Counted from the stretch's first letter, positions 50,784-59,927 are shown. The stretch is 64,000 nucleotides of DNA from Chloroflexota bacterium (GCA_022826725.1 JAJDUF010000011.1:222891-286890); one strand, 5' to 3'. Notes: generated by a model from the sequence alone, not told the origin. Translations and numbers: made by a program.

Positions 50784-51608
50784 TCAGGTGTGCCGGACGG
50801 AGACGGCGGCGTAGTCGAAGCGGCGCGTGTCGCCCGACGGCTGGCGCACGATTAGCGCGCCGTCGGACTCCAGCCGGATGGCCAGCCCGGAGGCGATCTG
50901 CTGGCCGGAGCGGGCGTCGTGGACGGTTACGGTGTGCCCCACCGTTGCACAGCGGGCGGCCCACGTGCCCAGGACGGCCGGCTGGGGCTGGGTTTCTGCG
51001 ATCCAGCCGTCAAGCTCGTGCAGGAGGCGGATGAGCAGGGCGCTGCGGTCGGCTGGCTGGCCGGTAAACAGCCGGATGCTGGTTGCCGATGCTCGCAGGT
51101 CCGGCCGGTCGCGGAGGTCGTCGTTGACGTTGAGACCGACGCCGACGATAGCGTGCTGCACCGCCGTTCCCTGGAGGGACGCCTCGCAAAGCACGCCGCC
51201 TAGCTTCCGTTCGCCGACCACGATGTCGTTCGGCCATTTGACTTGCGCCGGCACGTTAGCGGCGCGGCAAGCCTCTACCGCGGCAATGGCGGCTGCCATG
51301 CCGAGTCCGGCCAGCTCGGATGGTGCTAGGGTCGGGCGGAGGATCACCGAACAGGCGATGCTTGCTCGCTCGCGCATGTGCCAGGTGCGGCCGAAGCGTC
51401 CGCGCCCGCCAACCTGGGCGTCGGTCGTGACGACGGTCCCGGGCGGGTACCCCTGCTGTGCCAGGCGGTGCGCGGTGCCGTTGGTAGATGCCATTCGCGG
51501 CTCGTAGACGACGCGCCGGCCGACGAGACGGTCAGCACAGGCGGCCTCGATCACCCTGGCATCGAGGGGGGGCGCCTCTGCGTGCAGCGGGGCAGGCGGC
51601 ACGGTCAT
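50784..51608 (-). CDS. birA: Biotin-[acetyl-CoA-carboxylase] ligase
   Basis: It activates biotin with ATP and joins it to a lysine of biotin carboxyl carrier protein. The 274-aa product lacks the N-terminal helix-turn-helix of E. coli BirA, so it is an enzyme only, not a repressor. Motifs: GGRGRFGRTWH (ATP/biotin-AMP loop, about 67-77), VKWPNDIVV and KLGGVLCEA (catalytic Lys). The C-terminal SH3-like domain (about 220-274) is complete. It lies between the YqeK-like gene and secG. Confidence 0.94.
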   Translation of the reverse strand: MTVPPAPLHAEAPPLDARVIEAACADRLVGRRVVYEPRMASTNGTAHRLAQQGYPPGTVVTTDAQVGGRGRFGRTWHMRERASIACSVILRPTLAPSELAGLGMAAAIAAVEACRAANVPAQVKWPNDIVVGERKLGGVLCEASLQGTAVQHAIVGVGLNVNDDLRDRPDLRASATSIRLFTGQPADRSALLIRLLHELDGWIAETQPQPAVLGTWAARCATVGHTVTVHDARSGQQIASGLAIRLESDGALIVRQPSGDTRRFDYAAVSVRHT

Positions 51609-51632
51609 GGCCCCGGTACCTTGCTGCGGTAC

Positions 51633-51857
51633 CTAGCCGGTGACGATGAGGACGACCAGCGAGAGCAGGATGAACAGCGCGCCGAGGACAATGGTGAAGT
51701 TGAAGAGCACTTTGTCGAAGCCGCGCCGCGTGGAGAAAACCGAGGCATCGCTGGAGCCGAAGGCGCTACCGAGCGTGGCGCTTTTTACTTGGAGCAATAC
51801 GACCACCACCATCGTTACCGAGAGTACGATCATTGCGATGTGCAAGACGCTCGCCAT
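51633..51857 (-). CDS. secG: Preprotein translocase subunit SecG
   Basis: An accessory subunit of the SecYEG protein-export channel. The 74-aa product has two membrane helices (about 6-23 and 52-72) joined by the conserved loop GSAFGSSDASVFSTRRGFDK. Length and loop are typical. It lies just upstream of birA and downstream of tpiA, a common neighbour in bacteria, with its own extended -10 candidate. Confidence 0.95.
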   Translation of the reverse strand: MASVLHIAMIVLSVTMVVVVLLQVKSATLGSAFGSSDASVFSTRRGFDKVLFNFTIVLGALFILLSLVVLIVTG

Positions 51858-51894
51858 TATGCTTTCCCTGATGTGTTACTTCCGCTTCAGCAGT

Positions 51895-51903
51895 AGTATA
51901 GCA
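51895..51903 (-). promoter_or_regulatory. Candidate extended -10 promoter of secG
   Basis: TG-C-TATACT on the minus strand (51903-51895) lies about 38 bases before the secG start and just at the tpiA stop. No -35 is seen. Confidence 0.45.
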
Positions 51904-52686
51904 CTACGGCAGTGAGACCTCGGCAGCAGCGATGATCGCGGCGAATTCGTCGGCCTTGAGACTCGCGCCGCCCACCAGCGCCCCGTCAATCTCCGGCTCG
52001 GCCAGCAGTGTCGCGGCGTTTGCCGCTGCCACGCTGCCGCCGTACTGAATGCGGACTCGCCCCGCAGCCGCAGCACCCCACGTATCGGCGACGGTGGCGC
52101 GGATTGCGCCAATCATCGTATTGGCGTCCGCGGCCGTTGCAGCGTGGCCGGTGCCAATCGCCCAGATGGGTTCGTAGGCGATCACCAGTGAGCCAACCGC
52201 GTCGGCGGACAGGTCGTGGAGGCTCCCGGTAATCTGCGCCGTGACGAAAGCCGCGCCGGTGCCGGCCTCGTAGTGCTCCAGGCTTTCTCCCACGCAGACG
52301 ATGGGCGTCAGTCCGTGGGCGAGCGCGTGGGCAGCCTTCTGCTGCACGAAGGCGTTGTCCTCGCCGAAGTACCCGCGACGCTCCGAGTGTCCGACGATGA
52401 CGTATTGGCAGAGGCCCACCAGCATCGCCGCCGATACCTCGCCGGTATACGCGCCGGAGTCGGCCGGGTAGCAGTTCTGCGCGCCAACGCCGATAGGGGC
52501 ATCTTCTACCGCCGCAGCCACTGCCGAGAGCGAGAGAAACGGTGGGCATAGCACGACCTCGGTGTGGTAGTCGGGGTGGCTTGCCACCGCAGCGCGGACC
52601 TGCCTAGCGAGGTCCGTTGCCTCGGCCACCGTGGTGTTCATTTTCCAGTTGCCGGCGATGATCGGCCGGCGTACAGCACTGACCAT
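51904..52686 (-). CDS. tpiA: Triosephosphate isomerase
   Basis: It interconverts dihydroxyacetone phosphate and glyceraldehyde-3-phosphate in glycolysis. The 260-aa product has IAGNWKMNTT (catalytic Lys), YVIVGHSERRGYF (catalytic His), AYEPIWAIGTG (catalytic Glu) and the phosphate loops VRIQYGGSV and GALVGGASL. Length is close to the usual 250. The ATG at 52686 gives an N-terminus VSAVRRPIIAGNWKM that fits the family. Confidence 0.97.
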   Translation of the reverse strand: MVSAVRRPIIAGNWKMNTTVAEATDLARQVRAAVASHPDYHTEVVLCPPFLSLSAVAAAVEDAPIGVGAQNCYPADSGAYTGEVSAAMLVGLCQYVIVGHSERRGYFGEDNAFVQQKAAHALAHGLTPIVCVGESLEHYEAGTGAAFVTAQITGSLHDLSADAVGSLVIAYEPIWAIGTGHAATAADANTMIGAIRATVADTWGAAAAGRVRIQYGGSVAAANAATLLAEPEIDGALVGGASLKADEFAAIIAAAEVSLP

Positions 52687-52749
52687 GGTGAATACTCCTC
52701 GTGCCTTACTGCTGTCTTTCCGGCGCGGGCCAGGGTCCAGCGGCGAAAG

Positions 52750-52780
52750 GTGGATGCCCGCTTTGGCGGAAATGACGGAT
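52750..52780 (+). repeat. Degenerate C-type repeat
   Basis: GGATGCCCGCTTTGGCGGAA followed by ATGACGG resembles the C-type element with mismatches. It lies between tpiA and the AICAR transformylase gene. Confidence 0.45.
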
Positions 52781-52791
52781 GGGTATTGGAC

Positions 52792-53985
52792 TCAGTGGTG
52801 GAAGAGCCGCACTCCTGTCAGCGCCATCACCATACCGTATTCGTCGCAGGCGGCGATGACCGGCTCGTCGCGGAGCGAGCCGCCCGGTTGGGCTATGTAC
52901 CGCACGCCGCTCGCGCTCGCGCGGTCAATGTTGTCGCGGAACGGGATGAAGCCGTCCGAGCCGAGCGCCACGCCGGTGAGTCCTTGGAGCCAGGTCTGCT
53001 TCTCGTCCGCGTTGAGACGCTGGGGAACGACACGAAAGCATTCGCGCCAGACGCGCTCCTCGGCCGGGGTCAGCGTGTCGAGGAGATACTGGTCTATGGC
53101 ATTGTCGCGGTCCGGGCGTCTCAGGCCGCGGCGGAAGCGGAGGTCCAGGACGGCGGAGTGCTGGCGCAGGTACCAGGTATCGGCTTTGGTCGCCGCCAGC
53201 CGCGTGCAATGGATGCGCGACTGCTGGCCGGCACCCATGCCGATCACTTGCCCGTCAACGGCCAGACAGACCGAGTTGGACTGGGTGTACTTCAGCGCAA
53301 TCAGCGCCACAAGCAGATCGCGCGTCGCCGTTGCCGGGAGGTCGCGCCGCTGCGTGACGACGTTCTCCAGGTCTTGGGCGCTCGCCAGGTGTGTATTGCG
53401 CTGCTGCTCCAGCATGATGCCGAACACGTGGCGGCTTTCCGTGTCGGACGGCGTATAGCTCGGGTCTACCTCGACCACGTGGTACTTGCCGCCCTTCTTA
53501 CGGCGGAGGATGGCGAGGGCCGCCGGTGCGTAACCCGGCGCAATCACCCCGTCGGACACCTCGCGCCCGATCAGGCGTGCGGTTGGCTCATCCACCGGAT
53601 CGCTCAAGGCGATCCAATCGCCATACGACGACACGCGGTCGGCGCCCCGCGCGCGGGCATAGGCCGTCGCCAGCGGCGAAAGCTCCAGGTCCGCGACGAA
53701 ATAGGCGCGGGCGAGCGCCGGGCTGAGGGGCACGGCCACGGCTGCTCCGGCCGGACTGACGTGCTTGAACGAAGCAGCGGCCGGCAGGTCCAGCGCAGCG
53801 CGTAGCTCCTGCACGAGCTGCCAGGAGTTGAAGGCGTCGAGCAGATTGATATAGCCGGGACTGCCGGCCAGCACCGTGATCGGCAACTGTCCCGACGGGG
53901 CCGCGGCGCGGGCCGGCGTCTGATGGGGATTGCAGCCGTACCGGAGCGTTAGCTGGCGGGGGTTCATGCCGGTGTCGGTATCCAT
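52792..53985 (-). CDS. Stand-alone AICAR transformylase (PurH C-domain type)
   Basis: It formylates AICAR to FAICAR in purine synthesis. The 397-aa protein is only the transformylase half of PurH: LRYGCNPHQTPA, ASFKHVSPAGAAVAV (catalytic Lys-His), WIALSDPVDEPTA, YTQSNSVCLAVDGQVIGMGAGQQSR and GSDGFIPFRDNID are all present. The N-terminal IMP cyclohydrolase (MGS-like) domain is absent, so cyclisation must be done by another gene. It lies 42 bases before the his cluster on the same strand. AICAR is also a by-product of the HisF/HisH reaction, so the link is logical. Confidence 0.93.
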   Translation of the reverse strand: MDTDTGMNPRQLTLRYGCNPHQTPARAAAPSGQLPITVLAGSPGYINLLDAFNSWQLVQELRAALDLPAAASFKHVSPAGAAVAVPLSPALARAYFVADLELSPLATAYARARGADRVSSYGDWIALSDPVDEPTARLIGREVSDGVIAPGYAPAALAILRRKKGGKYHVVEVDPSYTPSDTESRHVFGIMLEQQRNTHLASAQDLENVVTQRRDLPATATRDLLVALIALKYTQSNSVCLAVDGQVIGMGAGQQSRIHCTRLAATKADTWYLRQHSAVLDLRFRRGLRRPDRDNAIDQYLLDTLTPAEERVWRECFRVVPQRLNADEKQTWLQGLTGVALGSDGFIPFRDNIDRASASGVRYIAQPGGSLRDEPVIAACDEYGMVMALTGVRLFHH

Positions 53986-54027
53986 CTCGATTCAGTACGC
54001 CTCCCGTAAGGGCGCCCCTACACAAAA

Positions 54028-54738
54028 CTACTCTTGCGAGGGGGAAGCGCTTCCGCCGCGCCGCTCGGCCAGGACGGTCGTTACGTCGGCCGGAGTCATG
54101 CCCTGCTCGGCCAACAGCACTAGGGTATGAAACCAGAGATCGGCAACTTCATGGGCCACTTGCGCTAGGTCGTAGTTTTTGGCGGCGATGATGACCTCGG
54201 CAGCCTCCTCACCGACTTTCTTTGCGATCCGGTCGAGGCCTTGATCGAGCAGCGTCGCGACGTAGGAGCCGGCCGGTTTGGTTCGCTGTCGCTCCAGGAT
54301 GACCGCGAAGACGCTATCGAGCACCTCCGTAGGCGCCGCCGCGGGCACCTGCTCCTCCGCCGATAGCGGTGATAGCTCGATACCGGCGAGATCGCGGAAG
54401 AAGCACCCCGGCCGCCCCGTGTGGCAGGCCGGTCCTTGCGGCTCTACCTCATAGAGCAGCGAGTTGTCCTCGCAGTTGCGGCGAATGCGCCGCAGCCGCA
54501 GAAAGTGCCCGGAGGTGGCGCCCTTGTGCCATAACTCCTGCCGACTGCGGCTCCAGAACCAGGCATCGCCGGTGTCGAGCGACCGCTGCACGGCCTCCCG
54601 GTTGGCGGACCCCAGGATCAGGACGTCGCGTGTGCGGGCGTCCTGTGCAACGACCGGCACGAGGCCCTGAGCGTCGAAGTGCAGGCCCCAGTCCGGCGCG
54701 TCCAGCAGTGCTGCTGCCCGGTGACGCTGTTCGCTCAT
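54028..54738 (-). CDS. hisI: Bifunctional PR-AMP cyclohydrolase / PR-ATP pyrophosphatase
   Basis: It carries out steps two and three of histidine synthesis. The 236-aa protein has the HisI domain (1-115): [18 protein letters not shown], then the zinc cysteines in [12 protein letters not shown] and [10 protein letters not shown]. The HisE domain (about 135-236) has [20 protein letters not shown] and [11 protein letters not shown]. Catalytic and zinc residues are intact. It overlaps hisF by four bases, so the two are translationally coupled. Confidence 0.95.
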   Translation of the reverse strand: MSEQRHRAAALLDAPDWGLHFDAQGLVPVVAQDARTRDVLILGSANREAVQRSLDTGDAWFWSRSRQELWHKGATSGHFLRLRRIRRNCEDNSLLYEVEPQGPACHTGRPGCFFRDLAGIELSPLSAEEQVPAAAPTEVLDSVFAVILERQRTKPAGSYVATLLDQGLDRIAKKVGEEAAEVIIAAKNYDLAQVAHEVADLWFHTLVLLAEQGMTPADVTTVLAERRGGSASPSQE

Positions 54739-55511
54739 TGGCGTACCGGTACCCCCTTCGACGCGAGGTGGTCCTTGACTTGCCCAATGGTGAACGTGCC
54801 GTAGTGAAACACGGAGGCGGCCAGAACCGCGTGCGCGTGACCCTCGTAGAGCGCCTGAGAGAAGTGCTCCAGCTTACCGGCGCCGCCCGATGCGACCACC
54901 GGCACTTCGACTGCGTCGCTGATCGTGCGGAGCAAGGGTAGATCGTAGCCGTCGAGCGTGCCGTCACCGTCAATGCTGTTCACCACGATCTCGCCAGCGC
55001 CTAGCTCCACGCCGCGCTGCGCCCACTCCAGCGCGTCAACGTCGGTAGCCACACGCCCGCCGCGCAGATAGCATTTCCAGCGCAACCGGTCATCATCCGG
55101 CGTGTCATCGGTCCGCTTCACGTCCATGGAAAGCACGATGCACTGGCTGCCGAACCGGTCGGCGCCCTCGGCGATCAACTGCGGGTTGCTCAATGCCGAC
55201 GAGTTGATCGAGACTTTGTCGGCACCTGCGCGGAGCATCCGGTGCATGTCGTCAACCGTCCGCAGGCCGCCGCCGACGGTGAGCGGGATGAACACCTGCT
55301 CGGCGGTGCGGCGCACGGCGTCCAGCATGATGTCCCGCTCTTCGTGGGAAGCGGTGATGTCGTAGAACACCAGCTCGTCGGCGCCTTGCTCGTTGTAGTA
55401 GGCCGACAGCTCGGCGGGATCACCGACGTCGCGCCGGTTGATGAATTGCACGCACTTGGTGACGCGCCCGTGATGCACGTCGAGACACGGAATGATGCGT
55501 TTCGTAAGCAT
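54735..55511 (-). CDS. hisF: Imidazole glycerol phosphate synthase, cyclase subunit
   Basis: With HisH it makes imidazole glycerol phosphate and AICAR. The 258-aa TIM barrel has [18 protein letters not shown] (catalytic Asp), [26 protein letters not shown] (second catalytic Asp) and [14 protein letters not shown]. All phosphate-binding loops are present. It lies between hisA and hisIE in a minus-strand run. Confidence 0.97.
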   Translation of the reverse strand: MLTKRIIPCLDVHHGRVTKCVQFINRRDVGDPAELSAYYNEQGADELVFYDITASHEERDIMLDAVRRTAEQVFIPLTVGGGLRTVDDMHRMLRAGADKVSINSSALSNPQLIAEGADRFGSQCIVLSMDVKRTDDTPDDDRLRWKCYLRGGRVATDVDALEWAQRGVELGAGEIVVNSIDGDGTLDGYDLPLLRTISDAVEVPVVASGGAGKLEHFSQALYEGHAHAVLAASVFHYGTFTIGQVKDHLASKGVPVRQ

Positions 55512-55535
55512 TGGTCAGTGTCCTGTCGTCAGTAG

Positions 55536-56282
55536 TCAGTGGCCAGTGCCGGTCGCCGCTCCGGCCGCCGCCGCCTGTGCGTCCTGAAGCGTCATATGTC
55601 CCTCGTAGAGCGCCGTCCCGACGATAGCACCCTCGCAGCCAGCGGCAGCCAGCGCCCGCACGTGGTCGGTGGTCGTCACGCCACCGGCCGCGATCACCGC
55701 GGCCCCGGTCGTTTCCACTAACGCGCGGGTGGCCGCGGTATTGGGCGCAGTCAGCGTGCCATCTTGGGTGATGTCGGTATATACAAAGCGCCCCACGCCG
55801 CGGTTCACTAGCTCGGCGGCCAACTCCTGCACCGAGTAGCGGCTCTGCATCCGCCAGGCGTGCGTCGCCACCACGCCGTCCTTGGCATCGAGCGATACGA
55901 CAATCCGCTCGGCGCCGAAGCGCTGCACCATCGCCTCGGCGAGGTCCGGCGATTTCGCCGCCGCCGTCCCCACCACCACGCGGCTGACCCCGGCACCCAG
56001 CGCCGCCGCCACGTCCGCTAACGTCCGCAGTCCCCCACCGAGCTGCACCGGCACACCGGCCTTGGCGGTCTCGCTGACAATGGCCGTCACGGCGGCGCCG
56101 TTGACCGGATGCCCGGCAGCCGCAGCGTCGAGGTCAACGATGTGGAGATACTGCGTGCCGGCCGCCAGCCAGCGCGCCGCCGCCGCCGCCGGATCACCAT
56201 ACTGCCTGGCCTGGTCGAAGTCGCCTTGCCGTAGCTGTACGGCTTGGCCGCCCTTCAGGTCAATCGCCGGTAAGACGAGCAT
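55536..56282 (-). CDS. hisA: ProFAR isomerase (HisA)
   Basis: It isomerises ProFAR to PRFAR, the substrate of HisF/HisH. The 248-aa TIM barrel has LPAIDLKGGQAVQLRQGDF (catalytic Asp), VPVQLGGGLRT, YTDITQDGTL (second Asp) and VIAAGGVTTTDHV. An Ala/Gly-rich tail of about ten residues follows. It lies 24 bases upstream of hisF and 87 bases downstream of hisH. Confidence 0.97.
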   Translation of the reverse strand: MLVLPAIDLKGGQAVQLRQGDFDQARQYGDPAAAAARWLAAGTQYLHIVDLDAAAAGHPVNGAAVTAIVSETAKAGVPVQLGGGLRTLADVAAALGAGVSRVVVGTAAAKSPDLAEAMVQRFGAERIVVSLDAKDGVVATHAWRMQSRYSVQELAAELVNRGVGRFVYTDITQDGTLTAPNTAATRALVETTGAAVIAAGGVTTTDHVRALAAAGCEGAIVGTALYEGHMTLQDAQAAAAGAATGTGH

Positions 56283-56369
56283 CAGTTGTGTTTCCTTAAG
56301 AAGTAGTCACAGAGAGCACCGAGTGTGAGCCGTCCGCTCCCTCACGCTCGCAGTGGTTCATCCCCGGCC

Positions 56370-57029
56370 TCAAAGTGCTGCGCCTACGGCGGCGGTAGTC
56401 AGGGTGGCTGCCGGGAGGCCATCCCGGACGATGCGGCTGAAGTTGCGGTACAGCCGCAGGCCGTCCTGGGCGCTTTTCTCCGGGTGGAACTGCGTGGCCA
56501 TCACGTTGTCCCGGATCAGGACGCTCGCAAACGGGTGGCCATAGTCGGTCTCGCCGGCCACGATGGCGCGGTCCTCGGGGTCGGCGTAGTAGGAGTGGAC
56601 GAAGTAGAAGTGGGAGTTGTCCGGGATGCCGGCAAAGAGCGGGTGATCGTGGACAAAGCGCACCTGATTCCAGCCCATGTGCGGTACCTTCAGGCCCAGG
56701 CCGAAGCGGCGCACCGTGCCGGGGAAGATGTCCAAGCAGGCCTGCCCGTTGTCCTCGTCGCTACTCGTCAGGAGCACTTGCAGCCCCATGCACACACCGA
56801 GAAACGGTGTACCCCGGTCAATGACCTCCCGGATTACCCGATCGAGGTCGAGCCGCTTCAGGCTCCGCATGATGTCTCCGGCAGCGCCGACACCGGGGAC
56901 AATGACTCCGTCCGCTGCGAGGATCGTCGGAATATCCGCAGTGACGACCGGCTTCACGCCGACGTGCTCGATAGCCTTGGCCACACTGCGGATATTCCCG
57001 GCGTCATAGTCAACGACCACTAGCTCCAT
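56370..57029 (-). CDS. hisH: Imidazole glycerol phosphate synthase, glutamine amidotransferase subunit
   Basis: It releases ammonia from glutamine for HisF. The 219-aa class I amidotransferase has IVPGVGAAGDIM, FLGVCMGLQVL (nucleophile Cys), VPHMGWNQV and ATQFHPEKS (His-Glu pair). The YFVHSYY stretch is also typical. It opens the his cluster on the minus strand; no His T-box or attenuator leader was recognised upstream in 57030-57192. Confidence 0.97.
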   Translation of the reverse strand: MELVVVDYDAGNIRSVAKAIEHVGVKPVVTADIPTILAADGVIVPGVGAAGDIMRSLKRLDLDRVIREVIDRGTPFLGVCMGLQVLLTSSDEDNGQACLDIFPGTVRRFGLGLKVPHMGWNQVRFVHDHPLFAGIPDNSHFYFVHSYYADPEDRAIVAGETDYGHPFASVLIRDNVMATQFHPEKSAQDGLRLYRNFSRIVRDGLPAATLTTAAVGAAL

Positions 57030-57192
57030 GTGCTTGTTCCTCTGATAGCTAATCCTGGCTCCGGTTAAGCCCCGCGATGCCCAGCCTCGCAGCGAGACAC
57101 GCGCCCGTCAGGCCACGAGTAGAGAATATCTTGCTCCGGCTTTTGCTGCCAACGGTTGCTCGGTGGTGGCGGAGGTCAAGAGATTGCCCCGG

Positions 57193-57459
57193 CTAACCGC
57201 CGGCGCCGGACAGGGTCGCAATCACGATACTGCGGACCACCTGTAACAGGATGATCGCCACAAACGGCGAGAGATCGAGCATCCCAATTGACGGAATGAC
57301 TCGCCGTAGGGGCACGATGAGCGGGTCTGTCACATCGCGGAGGATTCGCACGACCGGATGATCGCCTTCGGGCACAAACCAAGAGAGGATAGCGCGTAGG
57401 ACAATGGCTATGACGAGCGCTTGAGTCAAGAGGTTGATGAAGTTGGCCAAGAGTTCCAT
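57193..57459 (-). CDS. YggT-family membrane protein
   Basis: A small integral membrane protein linked to cell division and osmotic tolerance in other bacteria. The 88-aa product has two membrane helices (about 4-26 and 63-84) and the conserved middle segment PVVRILRDVTDPLIVPLRRV. ATG 57459 is preferred because GAGAGGAG lies about nine bases upstream. It lies between yggS and hisH; yggS-yggT is a common gene pair. Confidence 0.92.
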   Translation of the reverse strand: MELLANFINLLTQALVIAIVLRAILSWFVPEGDHPVVRILRDVTDPLIVPLRRVIPSIGMLDLSPFVAIILLQVVRSIVIATLSGAGG

Positions 57460-57616
57460 GCGGGTCTGCTCCTCTCTCGCATGTGTTTGCATTCCGGCCG
57501 GTGGGCGGTTCGCATGGGCAGCCTGATACAACCTGTCGTCTGACGAGAGCGACTGCGATGCTTAGCGCGCCGAGTCTGCCAGCTCCGGTGAGTGGATAGA
57601 GTCCAGGGGCCGCACG

Positions 57617-58303
57617 TCATGCCGGGCGCTCTCCGAACAGTGCCCGGCCGACGCGCACAAGCGTGGCGCCCTCTTCAATAGCGATCGGGTAGTCCTCCGT
57701 CATGCCCATCGAGAGATGACGCCAGGGATGTCCGGCGGCAGTCGCGGCAAGGTCACGATAGAGGTCTGCCAACTGGCGAAACCACGGCCGGACCGCCTCG
57801 CAGTCAGTCACTTGCGGCGCAATGGTCATCAGACCTTCGAGCGCCACACCGGATTCTCCCGCCAGCGCCGCGACGGCTGCGCCAACTTCCTCCGGTGCAA
57901 AGCCGGACTGCGAAGTTTTCCCGGTCAGGTTGACCTGGAGGAGCATCCGTATGGACTGGCCGGCGGCGGCGCGTGCCGCGAGGCGCTTCCCCAGCCGCAC
58001 CGAGTCAACGCTGTGAATCACGTCGAACAGGCCGGCACAGACCTTCGCTTTGTTCGATTGCAAATGGCCGATGAAGTGCCACTCGATATCCGCCGGTAGC
58101 TTGCCGATCTTGGGCTGCGCTTCCTGGACCCGATTCTCCCCGAAGACGCGCAGCCCGGCACCGTAGGCCTGCTCGATGATGTCGGTCGGCACGGTCTTCG
58201 TCACTGCGACCAGCTTGACCTCGGCCGGCGACCGATTCGCACGCTCACACGCTTCCGCAATTGTGCCTTTGACGTGAGCAACACGGTCGAATAATGCAGA
58301 CAT
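57617..58303 (-). CDS. PLP homeostasis protein, YggS/PROSC family
   Basis: A pyridoxal-phosphate binding protein that keeps the cofactor pool in balance; it has no known enzyme activity. The 228-aa product has VKLVAVTKTVPTD (PLP lysine in the TK motif), FGENRVQEA, WHFIGHLQSNK, HSVDSVRLG, GLMTIAP and LSMGMTEDYPIAIEEGATLVRVG, a complete family signature. The YggT gene follows in the same direction. Confidence 0.95.
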   Translation of the reverse strand: MSALFDRVAHVKGTIAEACERANRSPAEVKLVAVTKTVPTDIIEQAYGAGLRVFGENRVQEAQPKIGKLPADIEWHFIGHLQSNKAKVCAGLFDVIHSVDSVRLGKRLAARAAAGQSIRMLLQVNLTGKTSQSGFAPEEVGAAVAALAGESGVALEGLMTIAPQVTDCEAVRPWFRQLADLYRDLAATAAGHPWRHLSMGMTEDYPIAIEEGATLVRVGRALFGERPA

Positions 58304-58419
58304 GCACTCTTTCCGGAAAGGACTATGCGACGGTACCTGATTCTAGCACACCCTTTACGCCTCACCCGCTCCATCATGGTGGGGCGGGGAGGCTGTCGGA
58401 GGCTGTCAACCTGCAGTAG

Positions 58420-58448
58420 TTGACGCGCGTGCCGCCATAGCCTACGCT
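58420..58448 (+). promoter_or_regulatory. Promoter of the DegV-family gene
   Basis: TTGACG (58420-58425) and TACGCT (58443-58448) are 17 bases apart. The start would lie near 58455, about 40 bases before the start codon. Confidence 0.6.
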
Positions 58449-58495
58449 ATGCGTACTGTTGCCGCCGGAAGACTGCCGGACAAGGGGTGAGATTG

Positions 58496-59347
58496 ATGGG
58501 TACGGTACGGATCGTCACCGATAGCTTGGCTATGCTGCCGCCGGAGGTGGTCGAGCAACACGGCATTACGGTTGTGCCCGCGCATGTCTCCTTTGGCGAT
58601 GACCGCTACACGGAAAACGTGAACCTCACGAACGAGGAGTTCTATGCCCGGCTGCGTACCGATGACACCCATCCCACGACCTCGCAGCCGTCACCGGGCG
58701 ACTTCCAGCAGGTGTACGAGGCACTGGCTGCCGAAGCGGACACCGACAGTATCGTAAGCATTACCGTATCGGCAAAACTCAGTGGCACCTACAACTCGGC
58801 GCGCGCCGCCGCCCAGACCATGACCGGCCCGCGCATAGAGGTCGTGGACACCGGTCTCGCGGCGCTGGCCGAGGGCGCCTTGGTGATCGAGGCCGCACGG
58901 TTGGCAGCAGCCGGCGCCGATGCCGACGCGGTGCTGGCGCGCGTGAGCGAGCTACAGCCCCACTGCGGCGTGGCGTTGACGCTCGATACGCTGGATTATC
59001 TGCATAGAGGCGGACGCATTGGCCGGGCGCAACATATGATCGGGAGCCTGCTCCGCTTCCGGCCGGTGCTGCACTTGGATGATGGCGAACTGGCGCCGCT
59101 GGCTCGTCCCCGCACGCGGAGGAAAGCGGTAGCCCACTTGATCGAGTATGCCACCGAGCGTGCCGGGGGCAACGAACTGGCGATGGCCGGTATCCTCCAT
59201 GCCGCTACTCCGGACGGCGCCGCGGAGCTACGCCGGCAAGTTGAAGCCCGGTTTCGCATCGGCGAGCTTTACATGGGCGAAATCGGACCGGCCATCGGCT
59301 CGCACGTGGGGCCTGGTGCAGTCGGCCTTTGCTTCCGTACCCAGTGA
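58496..59347 (+). CDS. DegV-family fatty-acid-binding protein
   Basis: DegV/FakB proteins hold a fatty acid for phosphorylation by FakA. The 283-aa protein has RIVTDSLAMLPPEVVEQHGI, PTTSQPSPGDFQQVYEAL, VSAKLSGTYNSARAAAQ, the ALTLDTLDYLHRGGRIGRAQ helix and IGPAIGSHVGPGAVGLCF at the end, all typical. ATG 58496 is preferred over GTG 58487 as AAGGGGTGAG lies just before it. No fakA gene is nearby. Confidence 0.92.
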   Translation: MGTVRIVTDSLAMLPPEVVEQHGITVVPAHVSFGDDRYTENVNLTNEEFYARLRTDDTHPTTSQPSPGDFQQVYEALAAEADTDSIVSITVSAKLSGTYNSARAAAQTMTGPRIEVVDTGLAALAEGALVIEAARLAAAGADADAVLARVSELQPHCGVALTLDTLDYLHRGGRIGRAQHMIGSLLRFRPVLHLDDGELAPLARPRTRRKAVAHLIEYATERAGGNELAMAGILHAATPDGAAELRRQVEARFRIGELYMGEIGPAIGSHVGPGAVGLCFRTQ

Positions 59348-59349
59348 TC

Positions 59350-59399
59350 CTCACCCAGTCCCCCTGTGGTCCCCCCGTTGCGACGGGGGGACGGGGATG
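59350..59399 (+). repeat. B-type palindromic repeat
   Basis: TCACCCAGTCCCCCTGTGGT, then CCCCCCGTTGCGACGGGGGGACGGGG. The arms CCCCCCGT and ACGGGGGG are perfect. It lies between two convergent genes. Confidence 0.7.
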
Positions 59400-59429
59400 G
59401 TGCTCCCCTGTGGTCTCCTCGCTGGTGGG

Positions 59430-59927
59430 TTAGAGGTACTGCTGCTCGGCCGTTAGTTTGGCGAGGTCTACGAGCGCCCAGCTTGGCCGGCCGAGCCGGC
59501 CCATCACCTCGCCGGGATTGACCAGGAGCGTCGGTCGCGGCCCGACGTGGGCCGTTTCGTAGACGTGAGTGTGTCCGCAGAACACCACGTCGTAGCTGCC
59601 GCTGGTGGCTAGGTCATGGCCCAAGTCGGTGTAGTGGACGATGGCGGCTTGGCGCCCGCCCAGTTCCACGCGACCGATTTCCCCATGAAGATGCACGTGG
59701 GGTTGCTGACCGGCGATGGTGAGCAGCATGATCCGGTCGCCGTCGTTGTTGCCGAAGACGGCGTGGATGGGTCCGGCGTAGCCCTCGGCCAGCGCCGCCA
59801 GCGTAAACGGCGCGCAGAAGTCGCCGCAGAACACCAGCGCCTCTGCGCCGCTGTCCCGGACGGCGGCCAGCGCCCTGGTGAGCTGATCCAGGTGATCGTG
59901 CGTATCGGACAGGACGGCAACCTTCAT
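59430..59927 (-). CDS. MJ0936/YfcE-type metallophosphodiesterase
   Basis: A small calcineurin-like phosphodiesterase. The 165-aa protein has AVLSDTHDHLDQL (metal ligands DxH), VFCGDFCAP (GD), AVFGNNDGD (GNxD/H), IVHYTDLGH and VVFCGHTHVYE (GHxH). All metal-binding motifs are present, with HYTD in place of the usual HGH. The natural substrate is not known for most members. It is divergent from the next membrane-protein gene. Confidence 0.93.
   Translation of the reverse strand: MKVAVLSDTHDHLDQLTRALAAVRDSGAEALVFCGDFCAPFTLAALAEGYAGPIHAVFGNNDGDRIMLLTIAGQQPHVHLHGEIGRVELGGRQAAIVHYTDLGHDLATSGSYDVVFCGHTHVYETAHVGPRPTLLVNPGEVMGRLGRPSWALVDLAKLTAEQQYL

Noticed and set aside
52564..53805. 413-residue plus-strand open frame over tpiA and AICAR transformylase
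   Set aside because: Antisense shadow of two conserved genes.
57030..57192. Histidine leader peptide or T-box before hisH
   Set aside because: No run of His codons and no TGGNACC motif were found.
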